Shown here in pieces: positions 16,517 through 25,563 of a stretch of DNA of 64,000 nt. Both the position numbers and the translations under genes were made by a program. Under the pieces are notes generated by a model. That model was not told where the DNA came from. It did not search any database and worked only from the letters and a program-made list of their open reading frames with translations. The DNA is from Methyloversatilis universalis FAM5. GTDB taxonomy: Bacteria; Pseudomonadota; Gammaproteobacteria; Burkholderiales; Rhodocyclaceae. Within the stretch, counting starts at the first letter, position 1; every line of letters begins with the position of its first letter. The stretch lies in contig NZ_AFHG01000057.1 of assembly GCF_000214035.2 (NCBI RefSeq), forward strand, positions 1-64,000. The letters run 5' to 3'.

Positions 16517-18240
16517 CGCGCGGCCACCTCGCGGTGCATTGCCAGATGGCGCGGCGTCCACGCATGCGGCAACCGGTGCACGAAGTGATGGCGCGCGACG
16601 TGGTAACTGGGGTCGAAGCCGTAGAAATTGCGGTGCATGCGGGCCAGTTCCTCCTGCCGGTAGTCGGCGAGCGGGCGGGCGGCTTCGTCGGCGGCCCGCG
16701 TCCTCTGTTTGCGCGCGAGCGCGTCGCAAAGATTGTACGACGCGGCCATCGCGCAGGCCTCCTGCAGCGCGGCATCGAGCAGGACCGCCGGCGGGCCGTC
16801 GATGCAGCGATCGATGAAGCCGATGCGCGCCGCCTCCGGCGCCGACAGCGGCAGACGGCGCTGCATCAGCGCGCGCGCGCCGTCGGTGCCCAGCCGCTTC
16901 GGCGCCAGATAGGTCCAGTACTCCGAGCCGTACAGATTGCCCATGTTCTTGTAGTGCGGGTTCAGCATGACGCCACGCCCGGCCCACACCTGGTCGGCGG
17001 CCAGCGCGAGGAAGGCGCCGCCGGCGCCGGCATTGCCGCGCAGCAGCGACACGGTGAGCCGGTCGGTGGTGGTCAGGATTTCCAGCGCCACATCGTTCAT
17101 CGCGTTGATGTTGCGCCAGGAGGCGTCGGCCGCGCTGTCGCCGTCGCGGTGGGTGGCGTGCTCGATGGTGTTGAGGTCGATGCCGTTGCTGAAGAAGCCG
17201 GCGCCGCCCACCAGTATGAGCAGCTGGGTGTCGCGCCGCTTCACCTCGACCAGCGCGTCGCGCAGCCGCGCGCACTGCGCGGTGGACATCGCGCCATTGC
17301 AGAAGTCGAAACTGAGCACGCCGACCCGCGCGCCGGGTGCGCCGTGTTCGGCGTAGCGCAGTTCCGCCCACTCGTCGTCGGCGCGCGTGAGCGGCGCCAC
17401 GCGTTCGGGCAGGGCGGCGGTTTCATCGGCCAGCGCGAGCGCGGCCGGCAGCTTGATGCTCACGGTGCGGTCAAGCCGCGCGATGCGCCCCAGCCACACC
17501 GCGCCATCGACCGTGCGGCACAGCAGCGCGTCGTCGCGCCGCGCCAGCGGCTCACCGGGGGCGCCGTTCAGACCGGCCCACGCAGCCGCCGTAGCCGGAT
17601 GCGCGTCGTACAGCCGGACCTCCACGCCACACAGCCGGCTCACCACACCGGGCTGGCCGTCAGAGGCGCGCACCTTGGCCAGCACGGTGGCGCTGTCATC
17701 ACGCGCCCAGTCGATGGCGCGACGCGCCTGCGGCAGCACGCCGCGCCAGCCGTCGGCCTGCGGCGGCAGCGTGAGCGGAGGTTCACCCGCTGCGTGGCGA
17801 GCCAGCGCCTGCAGCGTGGCCGCCACCGCGGCTTCGGTCACTTCGGCGCGGTACAGCGCGCCCTTGGAGGCGGCACGCATCGGAAAGCCGGCATGCGCCC
17901 ACACCGGGCCGGCGTCGAAATCGCCGTCGGCCTGCAGCACGGTGACGCCCCATTCGGCGCGGCCTTCGAGAATGGCCCAGTCCAGCGCGGCCGGGCCGCG
18001 GTCACCCGGCGGCCCCGGGTGCACGATGAAACAGGGCAGCGCGCGCCACACGCTGTCCGGAATGCGCCGCTTCAGGAAGGGCGCGATCAGCAGGTCGGGC
18101 CGGAACAGCGCGACCGCCTCTTCGGTCACGCTGTCGGCGATGTCCAGCTCGACCGACAGCGTGTGGCCGAGCGCAGCCAGTTCGGCGTACAGCCGCTGGC
18201 TCAGGCTGTTGAAGCTGTGACAGAGCAGCAGGATGCGCAT
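16513..18240 (-). CDS. hypX: Hydrogenase maturation protein HypX (HoxX), CO-ligand synthesis
   Basis: The 575-residue fusion makes the CO ligand of the NiFe site from formyl-tetrahydrofolate under aerobic conditions. The N-terminal half is a formyltransferase-like domain (FIVHPGPPGDRGPAALDWAI, about residues 70-90). The C-terminal half is an enoyl-CoA hydratase/isomerase fold (LLILVGGAGFFSNGIDLNTIEHA and LRGNAGAGGAFLALAADQVWAGRGVMLNPHYKNMG). Its presence fits a hydrogenase made in air. It follows an unknown 150-residue gene by one base and overlaps hoxA. Confidence 0.92.
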   Translation of the reverse strand: MRILLLCHSFNSLSQRLYAELAALGHTLSVELDIADSVTEEAVALFRPDLLIAPFLKRRIPDSVWRALPCFIVHPGPPGDRGPAALDWAILEGRAEWGVTVLQADGDFDAGPVWAHAGFPMRAASKGALYRAEVTEAAVAATLQALARHAAGEPPLTLPPQADGWRGVLPQARRAIDWARDDSATVLAKVRASDGQPGVVSRLCGVEVRLYDAHPATAAAWAGLNGAPGEPLARRDDALLCRTVDGAVWLGRIARLDRTVSIKLPAALALADETAALPERVAPLTRADDEWAELRYAEHGAPGARVGVLSFDFCNGAMSTAQCARLRDALVEVKRRDTQLLILVGGAGFFSNGIDLNTIEHATHRDGDSAADASWRNINAMNDVALEILTTTDRLTVSLLRGNAGAGGAFLALAADQVWAGRGVMLNPHYKNMGNLYGSEYWTYLAPKRLGTDGARALMQRRLPLSAPEAARIGFIDRCIDGPPAVLLDAALQEACAMAASYNLCDALARKQRTRAADEAARPLADYRQEELARMHRNFYGFDPSYHVARHHFVHRLPHAWTPRHLAMHREVAAR

Positions 18241-18241
18241 G

Positions 18242-18694
18242 TCAGAGTTCGAAGCGCAGGCCGGCCAGCGCGCGGGCGGCGTCCTTGCGGCCCATGTAGA
18301 GCGCCAGTCTGGATTCGATGTGGTCGAGCGCGCGATTGAAGGCGTCGGCGTCCGCCGCCTGCAGCAGCGGACGGGCGACCAGTCCGACGTCCGGCCCGAA
18401 ATGCGGCGCCAGCCGCTGCAGCGCGTCGCTGCGGCGCATTTCGAGCTGGGGGTCGGCCAGGCCCGGCACAGCGCCGGTGGGGTCGGGCGCCACGGTTTCC
18501 ACGCAGCCCAGACGCAGCAGTTCGTCCAGCAGCGCCTGCGCGTCGTCGCCGATCACCTCCTGCAGCGCCGACAGCGGCGCCCGGCCATTGACCACGATGA
18601 GCGCCGCGCGCAGGCGGCCGCGCAGCATGCTCGCGCGCGACAGCAGCTCGCTGCGACCGCGTTCGGTCTTGGCGTAGATGCGGTCGGCGGTCAT
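18242..18694 (-). CDS. Unknown 150-residue protein between hypE and hypX
   Basis: The ATG at 18694 gives MTADRIYAKTERGRSELLSRASML...LRAALIVVNGRAPLSALQEVIG...LLDELLRLGCVETV. The KT--G--E---R---L---LR-AL--VNG---L--L and L-EL---G-VE pattern resembles a winged-helix-like module found in several bacterial regulators and effectors. Residues 90-150 are helical and unfamiliar. It lies within the maturation operon, one base before hypX, which suggests a hydrogenase-related role, but I cannot name one. An upstream extension to 18841 overlaps hypE and is not used. Confidence 0.6.
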   Translation of the reverse strand: MTADRIYAKTERGRSELLSRASMLRGRLRAALIVVNGRAPLSALQEVIGDDAQALLDELLRLGCVETVAPDPTGAVPGLADPQLEMRRSDALQRLAPHFGPDVGLVARPLLQAADADAFNRALDHIESRLALYMGRKDAARALAGLRFEL

Positions 18695-18726
18695 CGTCGC
18701 GTCGAACAGCGAAGAGAACACGCGGT

Positions 18727-19803
18727 TCAGCAGATGCGCGGCAGCTGTTCGCCGCTGAGCCAGTCCACCACGCGGCGACCGCCGAAGCGGGTGTTCATCT
18801 GCACGAAATGGTGCGGGTCTTCGGTCACGCTGCCGATGCATGCGGCGTCAGCGCCGTGCGGATGGGCACGCATCGCGGCCAGCACCGCGTCAGCCTGGTC
18901 CGCAGGCACGATGGCCAGCAGCTTGCCTTCGTTGGCGACGTAGAGCGGGTCCAGCCCCAGCAGTTCGCAGGCGGCATCGACTTCCGGTTTCACCGGAATC
19001 GCCGCTTCGTCGAGCAGCATGCCGACGCCGGACTGGCGGGCGATCTCGTTCAGCGTGGTCGCCACGCCGCCGCGGGTCGGATCGCGCAGCGTGCGGATCG
19101 CCGGACAGGCGGCCAGCATGTCGGCGACCAGACCGTTCAGCGCCGCGGTGTCCGACACGATGGTGGTTTCGAACTCCAGCGATTCGCGCTGCGACAGCAC
19201 CGCCACACCGTGGTCGCCCACCGTGCCCGACAGCAGGATGACGTCGCCCGGCCGCGCGTGCGCACCCGACACGTCGATGCCGTGCGGCACCACGCCGACG
19301 CCGGTGGTGCTGATGAACACGCCGTCGCCCTTGCCCTGCTCCACCACCTTGGTGTCGCCGGTCACCACCGCGACGCCGGCTTCGCGCGCGGCGGCCGCCA
19401 TCGACTGCACGATGCGCTTCAGGTCGGCCAGCGGAAAGCCCTCTTCGAGAATGAAGCTGGCCGACAGCCAGAGCGGGGTGGCGCCCATCATGGCCACGTC
19501 GTTCACCGTGCCGTGCACGCTGAGCGCGCCGATGTCGCCGCCCGGGAAGAACAGCGGCGAAATGACGTGGGCGTCGGTCGCCATCACCAGACGAGCGCCC
19601 TGCGGAATGGCCAGCGAAGCGCCGTCATTGCCCTGGCGCAGGAAGGGGTTGTCGAAGGCGGCGAGGAAGATTTCCTCGATCAGCTGCGACGCTGCGCGCC
19701 CGCCTGCGCCGTGACCCATGTCGATGCGGCCGTTGCGGATGTCCAGCGGCCGGACATAGCCGGCGCGCACGGTGCCGCCCTTGCTGTCGTCTCTCGCGTT
19801 CAT
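18727..19803 (-). CDS. hypE: Hydrogenase maturation protein HypE
   Basis: HypE dehydrates the thiocarbamate delivered by HypF into the thiocyanate that supplies the CN ligands of the NiFe site. The 358-residue protein shows the AIR-synthase-like fold (DMGHGAGGRAASQLIEEIF, GNDGASL, MATDAHVISPLFFPGGDIG, VVTGDTKVVEQGKGDGVFI, LRDPTRGGVATTLNEIA). It ends in the conserved PRIC, whose terminal Cys carries the carbamoyl group. Its ATG overlaps the hypD stop by four bases. Confidence 0.95.
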   Translation of the reverse strand: MNARDDSKGGTVRAGYVRPLDIRNGRIDMGHGAGGRAASQLIEEIFLAAFDNPFLRQGNDGASLAIPQGARLVMATDAHVISPLFFPGGDIGALSVHGTVNDVAMMGATPLWLSASFILEEGFPLADLKRIVQSMAAAAREAGVAVVTGDTKVVEQGKGDGVFISTTGVGVVPHGIDVSGAHARPGDVILLSGTVGDHGVAVLSQRESLEFETTIVSDTAALNGLVADMLAACPAIRTLRDPTRGGVATTLNEIARQSGVGMLLDEAAIPVKPEVDAACELLGLDPLYVANEGKLLAIVPADQADAVLAAMRAHPHGADAACIGSVTEDPHHFVQMNTRFGGRRVVDWLSGEQLPRIC

Positions 19804-20942
19804 GCGCTCACCTTCACCGGAATGTCCTTGAATCTTCCATACGCGTAATGCGCCGCGCACGCCCCCTCGCTGGACACCATGCAGGAACCGATCGGGTTTT
19901 CCGGCGTGCACACGGTGCCGAAAATCTTGCAGTCGGTCGGCTTCTTGACGCCGCGCAGGATGGCGCCGCACTCGCAGGCCTTGTTGTCGGCCACCGGCGT
20001 ATAGCCGACATCGAAACGGCGTTCGGCGTCGAACTCGGCAAAGGCCGGGCGGATCTTCAGCGCGCTGTACGGCACTTCGCCCAGGCCGCGCCATTCGAAG
20101 CTGGGCCGCAGTTCGAACACCTCCGACACCTTCTGCTGCGCGGCCAGATTGCCGTCGCGGTCCACCGCGCGGGTGAATTCGTTCTCGACGTGGGCGCGGC
20201 CCTCGTTCACCTGACGCACCAGCATCAGGATGGCCTGCATCACGTCCAGCGGCTCGAAGCCGGCGATCACCACAGGCTTGCGGTATTCCTCGGCGAAATG
20301 CTCGTAGGGCGCGGCGCCGATCACGATGCTCACGTGCGCCGGGCCGATGAAGCCGTCGATCGGCACCGTGCCGTACTGGCGCACTTCCGGCGATTCCAGA
20401 ATGTGGGTGATGGCGGACGGCGTCAGCACGTGGCAGCACAGCACGCTGAAATTCTTCAGCCCCTCGCGCTGCGCGCGCAGGATGGCCAGCGCGGTCGGCG
20501 GCGTCGTCGTTTCGAAACCGATGGCGAAGAACACCACCTGCCGCTCCGGGTTGTCGCGGGCGACGGTGAGCGCGTCGGCCGCCGAATACACCATGCGGAT
20601 GTCGCCGCCGCGCGCCTTGGCCTTGGTCAGAGACAGGCTGTCCGAGGCCGGCACGCGCATCGTGTCGCCATAGGTGCACACGATCACGTCGTGTTCAAGC
20701 GCCAGCCTGATCGCCATGTCGACGCGGCCGATCGGCAGCACGCAGACCGGACAGCCCGGGCCGTGAATCATGCGCACATTGGCCGGCAGCAGTTCGCTCA
20801 CGCCGTAGCGCGAGATGGCGTGCGTGTGGCCGCCGCAGAACTCCATGAAGCTGTACTGGCGATCGGCGCGCGCTTCCGTAGCCAGACGGTCGGCAATCCT
20901 GCGCGCGACGTCGCCATCGCGGAACTCGTCGATGTATTTCAT
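19800..20942 (-). CDS. hypD: Hydrogenase maturation protein HypD
   Basis: The 380-residue Fe-S protein is the scaffold, with HypC, on which the Fe(CN)2CO unit is assembled. Conserved blocks include FMEFCGGHTHAISRYG (active Cys), GPGCPVCVLP, FFAIGFETTTPP, GPAHVS and the C-terminal cysteines of ACECGAILRGVKKPTDCKIFGTVCTPENPIGSCMVSSEGACAAHY, which bind the [4Fe-4S] cluster. Start and stop overlap neighbours hypC and hypE by four bases each, so the three are translationally coupled. Confidence 0.96.
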   Translation of the reverse strand: MKYIDEFRDGDVARRIADRLATEARADRQYSFMEFCGGHTHAISRYGVSELLPANVRMIHGPGCPVCVLPIGRVDMAIRLALEHDVIVCTYGDTMRVPASDSLSLTKAKARGGDIRMVYSAADALTVARDNPERQVVFFAIGFETTTPPTALAILRAQREGLKNFSVLCCHVLTPSAITHILESPEVRQYGTVPIDGFIGPAHVSIVIGAAPYEHFAEEYRKPVVIAGFEPLDVMQAILMLVRQVNEGRAHVENEFTRAVDRDGNLAAQQKVSEVFELRPSFEWRGLGEVPYSALKIRPAFAEFDAERRFDVGYTPVADNKACECGAILRGVKKPTDCKIFGTVCTPENPIGSCMVSSEGACAAHYAYGRFKDIPVKVSA

Positions 20943-21178
20943 GCGGCGGACTCCGTTGCGGCCATCGCCGACATTTCGCCGAACAGCGCCAGCGTGCGCT
21001 CGGCCTCGTCGGGATCGATCATGCCGATGGCGTGGCCGACGTGGACGATGACGTAGTCGCCGACCTGCGCCTGCGGCACCAGTTCGATCGACACTTCCTT
21101 GCGGATGCCGCCGAGGTTCACCATCGCGCGTTCGTCCGCGCGCAGTTCGACCAGCTTGGCGGGAATGGCTAGACACAT
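20939..21178 (-). CDS. hypC: Hydrogenase maturation chaperone HypC
   Basis: The 79-residue chaperone carries iron between HypD and the large-subunit precursor. It begins [12 protein letters not shown], with the essential Cys2, and contains GDYVIVHVGHAIGMIDPDEAERTL, the OB-fold strand and helix of the family. A second member, HupF, is encoded at 26937-27290. Its start overlaps the end of hypF by 10 bases. Confidence 0.95.
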   Translation of the reverse strand: MCLAIPAKLVELRADERAMVNLGGIRKEVSIELVPQAQVGDYVIVHVGHAIGMIDPDEAERTLALFGEMSAMAATESAA

Positions 21179-22308
21179 GACAGCATCTCCGAGTGCGTGT
21201 GCGGGGCGATGAGGATCTGCTGCGCGACCGCCCAGGCCTGGCCCCAGGCCAGACCGGCGTCGCCGCAGGAGGTGGATTGCGGGCGCAGCACGCGCAGGCC
21301 GCGCCGCTGCAGCCTCAGCGTGACCCGGCGGGTGAGCAGCGCATTCATGAAACAGCCGCCGCCGAGACAGACGGTGTCGACGCCGGTGGCGCCGGCCGCT
21401 TCCAGCGCCCACTGCGCGAGCGCGTCGGCCAGTTCGAAATGGAAACGGGCGGCCGCGGCGTCGACCGCGTCCGCCGGCGTGTCGAACAGGGTCGCAACCA
21501 GCGGGCGCAGATCCAGCTGTTCGCTGCAGGCGGCCGGCGCATCGACGTCGAGCGACGGTTCGCCGTGCTGCGCGCACCAGCGCTTCGCTGCGGTTTCCAG
21601 CGCGATCGCGGCTTCGGCTTCGTGCGACTGGCGCACGCTCAGGCCGAGCGCGCCGGCGGCGGCGTCGAACCAGCGGCCGGTGCTGGTGGTGGGCGGGCTG
21701 TTCAGACCGGTGTCCAGCATGCGGGCCACCGTCCGCGCCGCAGCCTGGCCCACTGCCGGCGCAAAGCGCGGCTCGATCTCGTCGCCACGGCCCAGCACGC
21801 GCAGCACCGCGGCGGCCATGCGCCAGGGTTCGCGCGCGGCGGCGTCGCCGCCGGCCAGCCGCAGCGGCCACAGATGACCGAGCCGGCGCCAGTCGCCGGG
21901 CGCCACCCACAGCAGCTCGCCGCCCCAGGCCAGGCCATCGGTGCCGAGGCCGACGCCGTCGAGCGCCAGACCGACCACCGGTTCGGTCAGGCCGTGCTCG
22001 GCCATCACCGCCGCGATGTGCGCGTGGTGATGCTGTACGCCGACCGCCGGCACACCCAGCCTCTCGGCCAGTTCCACCGCCAGCCGGCTGCTGTGGAAGT
22101 CCGGATGCAGATCGTGCGCCACCGCCTGCAGCGGCACGCCCGACTGCGCGAGCAGCGCGTCGAGCGAGCGCTCGAGCGCGACACAGGCGGCCGGGTCGCC
22201 GAGGTCGCCGTGCAGCGGCGACCAGTGGGGCTGGCCGTCCTCGAGCAGACAGGCGGCGTTCTTGAGCCAGGCGCCACAGGCCAGCACCGCCGGCAGGCCG
22301 GGGTTCAT
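21169..22308 (-). CDS. hypF: HypF, N-terminally truncated (carbamoyltransferase domain only)
   Basis: HypF normally has about 750 residues: acylphosphatase, zinc-finger, YrdC and Kae1-like domains. This protein has 379 and starts directly in the Kae1-like domain. Visible motifs are [16 protein letters not shown] (metal-binding His), [43 protein letters not shown] and [14 protein letters not shown]. The start at 22308 overlaps the hypB stop by four bases, so the short form is genuine and no upstream remnant exists. A comparable short HypF1 is known from Cupriavidus. A full-length HypF elsewhere in the genome would be expected. Confidence 0.9.
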   Translation of the reverse strand: MNPGLPAVLACGAWLKNAACLLEDGQPHWSPLHGDLGDPAACVALERSLDALLAQSGVPLQAVAHDLHPDFHSSRLAVELAERLGVPAVGVQHHHAHIAAVMAEHGLTEPVVGLALDGVGLGTDGLAWGGELLWVAPGDWRRLGHLWPLRLAGGDAAAREPWRMAAAVLRVLGRGDEIEPRFAPAVGQAAARTVARMLDTGLNSPPTTSTGRWFDAAAGALGLSVRQSHEAEAAIALETAAKRWCAQHGEPSLDVDAPAACSEQLDLRPLVATLFDTPADAVDAAAARFHFELADALAQWALEAAGATGVDTVCLGGGCFMNALLTRRVTLRLQRRGLRVLRPQSTSCGDAGLAWGQAWAVAQQILIAPHTHSEMLSCV

Positions 22309-23246
22309 GATGCGCGCACCGGCTGTGCAGCGGGTTGCGCGACCGCCGGCTGCATGCGGGCGGCAATCCAGGCCAGCCATTCGTCCATGCCTTCGCCGGT
22401 GGTGGCGGACACGCGGATCACCTCGATGTCCGGATTCACCCGGCGCGCGAAATCGATGCAGCGCTCGACGTCGAATTTCAGATAGGGCAGCAGATCGACC
22501 TTGTTCACCAGCATGAGGCGGCTGGCGGCGAACATGTCCGGGTACTTCAGCGGCTTGTCCTCGCCTTCGGTCACCGAAAGGATGGCCACCTTGGCCGCCT
22601 CGCCCAGATCCCACATGGCGGGGCACACCAGATTGCCGACGTTCTCGATGAACAGCAGGCTGCGCGCCGCGCCGTGATCGTGGCGGTGCAGCCGGGCGAA
22701 GGCTTCGGCCACCATGGGCGCGTCCAGATGACAGCCCTTGCCGGTGTTCACCTGGATTGCCGGCGCGCCGGTGGCGCGTATGCGGTCGGCGTCGAAAGCG
22801 GTCTGCTGGTCGCCCTCGATCACCGACACCGGCAGGCCGGGCGCGCGGCCTTTCAGCGCCTCGATGGTGGCGCACAGCAGCGTGGTCTTGCCGGAACCCG
22901 GGCTGGACACGAAATTGAATGCGGTCACGCCGTGCGCGGCGAAGTGCCGGCGGTTCTGCGCGGCGATGCGATCGTTCTCGCCGAGGATGTCGGTTTCCAG
23001 CCGGATCGCGCGCGCCTGGCTCATGCCGGGCACCGACACTTTCGCCGCACCGGCGCCGAAGTGCAGGTCGCCGCTGGCCGGGTCCACGCTCACGTGGGCG
23101 TGATCGGCAAGCACCGGCTCCGCTGCACGCGAAGCCGGTTTCGCGCGGCGCGCGGCCGGTGAATACGGGTTCGCCGGATGGGCGTGGCCATGCCCCTCGA
23201 TGCTGACCTGGCTGCCGTCACCGGCACATCCACAGACTACGCACAT
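22305..23246 (-). CDS. hypB: Hydrogenase nickel-insertion GTPase HypB
   Basis: The 313-residue GTPase delivers nickel to the large subunit together with HypA. It opens with [11 protein letters not shown] (high-affinity CxxCGC nickel site), then a modest His segment ([12 protein letters not shown]), a variable linker and the G domain: [11 protein letters not shown] (P-loop, about residue 115), [24 protein letters not shown] (Ni/Zn site), [16 protein letters not shown] and [10 protein letters not shown]. No long His-stretch for nickel storage is present. A 134-base gap separates it from hypA. Confidence 0.96.
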   Translation of the reverse strand: MCVVCGCAGDGSQVSIEGHGHAHPANPYSPAARRAKPASRAAEPVLADHAHVSVDPASGDLHFGAGAAKVSVPGMSQARAIRLETDILGENDRIAAQNRRHFAAHGVTAFNFVSSPGSGKTTLLCATIEALKGRAPGLPVSVIEGDQQTAFDADRIRATGAPAIQVNTGKGCHLDAPMVAEAFARLHRHDHGAARSLLFIENVGNLVCPAMWDLGEAAKVAILSVTEGEDKPLKYPDMFAASRLMLVNKVDLLPYLKFDVERCIDFARRVNPDIEVIRVSATTGEGMDEWLAWIAARMQPAVAQPAAQPVRAS

Positions 23247-23380
23247 GTCGATCTCCTCCGTCCTCGCCCGGTCTGGGCCGGGTCATGTTCTGCTGCGTCG
23301 CGCGGCAGGGGCCGCGCACATTCCTGTCTCCGGTCTGCCCGCCCTGTGCGGACCCGACCTTCTGCTGCGGCGCTCGCCGC

Positions 23381-23725
23381 TCAGTCCTCGACCTGCATGT
23401 CGATCACTTTCAGTTCGGTACCGCCGGTGGGCTGCAGCCGGTAGCCGCCGCAGTGCGGGCAGGCGTCGCCGCGCTGCGCGATCTGCACGGTGACGCTGCA
23501 GTCCATGCACCAGGCTTCGCCCGGCGGTTCGTCGATGTCGATCCGGGCGCCGTCGAGCAGGGTGCCGGGCGCGATGGCTTCGAGCGCGAAGCGCAGCGCG
23601 CGCGACTCGACGCCGGCCAGCTGCCCCGCTTCCAGCCGCAGATGCGTGACCCGGGCGAAGCGCTCGCGCTCGGCCGTACGCTCGACCAGCTGCAGGATGC
23701 CGCCGGCCAGACTGGCTTCATGCAT
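23381..23725 (-). CDS. hypA: Hydrogenase nickel metallochaperone HypA
   Basis: The 114-residue protein has the nickel-binding N-terminus MHEASLAGGIL (the usual second position His; Met-His-Glu motif) and a zinc site formed by CMDCS and CPHCG. It works with HypB in nickel insertion. Its start overlaps the hupK stop by eight bases. Confidence 0.95.
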   Translation of the reverse strand: MHEASLAGGILQLVERTAERERFARVTHLRLEAGQLAGVESRALRFALEAIAPGTLLDGARIDIDEPPGEAWCMDCSVTVQIAQRGDACPHCGGYRLQPTGGTELKVIDMQVED

Positions 23726-24797
23726 GGGCCACCTCCGGCAGCAGCAGGTCGTAGCGCACGCAGGGGTCCCAGGCGCTCATCAGCACCGCCACCTGACGCG
23801 CGATGTCCGGCGCCTGCGGGTCCAGCGTTTCGAGCGACGCGGCGACCGCGCCCTGCGGGTGGAAATTCCATTCGGTCGGCGCCAGCACCCGGCAGCGCTG
23901 CACCACGGTGCGGGTCGGGTCGAGCTCCACGTAATGCAGCAGCAGGCCGCGCGCCATTTCGGCCCAGGCCAGACCGGTGCCCGGCCCGAGCGCGAGCTGG
24001 CCGCTGCGCAGCCGGGACGCGGCATCCGGCAGCGCCAGCCGCACGGTTTCGGCAATGCGGGCGGCCATGCGGGCACCTGCGGTGGGCGCCGGCGGCGCCT
24101 TGGGGGCGTCGTCGAGCCGGGTCCAGCAGCCGGTTTCGGCGCAGCGGCTATCGAGGTCGGGCAGACGGCTGAAGTCGTCCTCGTCCGCCAGGCGGCCGGC
24201 CAGCGCGCGCAGGCCGGCGTCGTCGGCGTGCACCCGCAGCGGTGAAGCCACCGGCAGCCGGCGGTCGGCGATCGGGGCGATGTCGTCCATCAGCGCGGCC
24301 AGCCAGCTGGCGCGGCCGGCGCGCCAGCTGGCGAAGGCGGCGTGCGGATCGGCGTCCCACGCGGCCAGCCAGTCCTGCGCGCGGCCGCCGAGCAGATGGC
24401 GTTCAAGCCAGTCGGCCGGCGTATCGGTAGCGTCCGGACGCAGGAGCGGACAGGCCGCGAGCGCGCGCTGCGCTTCGGCTGAGGGCGAGCCGGCCAGCCG
24501 GGTTGGCCAGTCGAGCAGCAGGCGGCGCAGGTGTTCGCGCAGTGTTTCGTCGCGCAGGCTCGCGGTGCTGGGCGGCGCCTCGATGCCGCGCGCCGCATCC
24601 ACCGCCGCCCGGGCGCACAGCGCGTGGGCATGGGCGCACAGGCTGAACACCGAAGACAGCAGGCTAGGCAGCGCGTCGGCCGGCTTGCCGCGACCCAGCG
24701 TGGCGGCCCAGTCCGGGCGGCTGCCGGCCAGCGCCTGCGGCCGCGCGGCGCCCGGGCGCACGCGCAGCACGCCGGCCAGTGCGTCCAGCGTGTTCAT
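23718..24797 (-). CDS. hupK: Hydrogenase assembly protein HupK (HoxV type)
   Basis: The 359-residue protein resembles a degenerate hydrogenase large subunit. Its C-terminus reads VLAPTEWNFHPQGAVAASLETLDP...VLMSAWDPCVRYDLL, echoing the APTTWN and DPC-C motifs of HupL but with only one Cys. HupK/HoxV is thought to hold the Fe(CN)2CO unit before transfer to HupL. The ATG at 24797 overlaps the hupJ stop by four bases. The N-terminal half is Ala-rich and poorly conserved. Confidence 0.85.
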   Translation of the reverse strand: MNTLDALAGVLRVRPGAARPQALAGSRPDWAATLGRGKPADALPSLLSSVFSLCAHAHALCARAAVDAARGIEAPPSTASLRDETLREHLRRLLLDWPTRLAGSPSAEAQRALAACPLLRPDATDTPADWLERHLLGGRAQDWLAAWDADPHAAFASWRAGRASWLAALMDDIAPIADRRLPVASPLRVHADDAGLRALAGRLADEDDFSRLPDLDSRCAETGCWTRLDDAPKAPPAPTAGARMAARIAETVRLALPDAASRLRSGQLALGPGTGLAWAEMARGLLLHYVELDPTRTVVQRCRVLAPTEWNFHPQGAVAASLETLDPQAPDIARQVAVLMSAWDPCVRYDLLLPEVAHA

Positions 24798-25306
24798 GGG
24801 GTGCGGCTCCGGCCGAACAGGAAGCCGCGGCGCGACGGACGTTCGACCTCGCCCTCCGCCTCGCGCGGCGCGGCCGCAGGCGCCTGCGGCGTACGCAGAC
24901 GGATGAGCACCGCCCGCGCGGTGGCGACCGCGTTGTCCTGGTCCGGAAAATCGAACATCGGCGAAAACAGCGAACAGGCGTCGAAAGTGCCGATGGCCGC
25001 CTCGTGCGCGCCGATGAAGTCGAAGCGCTCGTTGCCGAGCGCCAGCCGGCGGCTGACGCCGACCCGCCCCGGATCGTCCTCGCGCACCAGCGGCAGGCGC
25101 ACCAGATTCATGAACCAGGGCGTGACCAGCACGCCGCTGACCGCAGCCGGCAGATCCGGCTCCGACGCGCAGGGCTCGAAACCGACCGCCTCCACCCGCA
25201 GCGCGGGGTTGATCACCGGCAGCCCGGCCATGCGAGTGTCGGCGATCTGGCGGAACAGCGTCTCGAGGGCGCTGATGCGGTAGGCGAGCATCGGGTCGGT
25301 GGTCAT
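24794..25306 (-). CDS. hupJ: Hydrogenase assembly chaperone HupJ (HybE/HoxT family)
   Basis: The 170-residue cytoplasmic chaperone has the family core: LFRQIADTRMAGLPVINPALRVEAVGFEP, GVLVTPWFMNLVRLPLV and RFDFIGAHEAAIGTFDACSLFSPMFDFPDQDNAVATAR. HybE-like proteins bind the Tat signal of the small subunit or shield its clusters during assembly. The C-terminus (EVERPSRRGFLFGRSRTP) is basic. It lies 33 bases after hupI. Confidence 0.92.
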   Translation of the reverse strand: MTTDPMLAYRISALETLFRQIADTRMAGLPVINPALRVEAVGFEPCASEPDLPAAVSGVLVTPWFMNLVRLPLVREDDPGRVGVSRRLALGNERFDFIGAHEAAIGTFDACSLFSPMFDFPDQDNAVATARAVLIRLRTPQAPAAAPREAEGEVERPSRRGFLFGRSRTP

Positions 25307-25339
25307 GTCGGTCGCTCAGGTGCGGTGAGGTGATCAACC

Positions 25340-25561
25340 TCAGTCGATCACCATGAACTGGTCGGCGTCGCCGTCGCACTGCGGACAGCGCCAGTGCGAC
25401 GGCAGGTCGGTGAATGCGGTGCCCGGCGCGATCTGCCACACCGGGTCGCCCTGCTGCGGGTCATACACCCACCAGCAGATCTTGCATTCGAGCTTCGCAT
25501 TGTCCGGCAACTTTCCGGCGTCGCCGAGATAGCTGCCTTCGAAGCGTGCGGGTTCCGACAT
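25340..25561 (-). CDS. hupI: Rubredoxin HupI (HoxR type)
   Basis: The 73-residue rubredoxin has two CxxC knuckles, CKICWWVYDP and CPQCDGDADQF, binding one iron. Hydrogenase-linked rubredoxins are needed for correct assembly of the Fe-S clusters of the small subunit in oxygen. The ATG at 25561 follows the hupH stop by two bases. Confidence 0.95.
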   Translation of the reverse strand: MSEPARFEGSYLGDAGKLPDNAKLECKICWWVYDPQQGDPVWQIAPGTAFTDLPSHWRCPQCDGDADQFMVID

Positions 25562-25563
25562 GA

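Noticed and set aside
23718-24797. HupK as a third hydrogenase large subunit
   Set aside because: It keeps an APTEWN and a DPC motif but lacks the N-terminal CxxC and the second C-terminal Cys needed for nickel, as expected for the HupK/HoxV scaffold.
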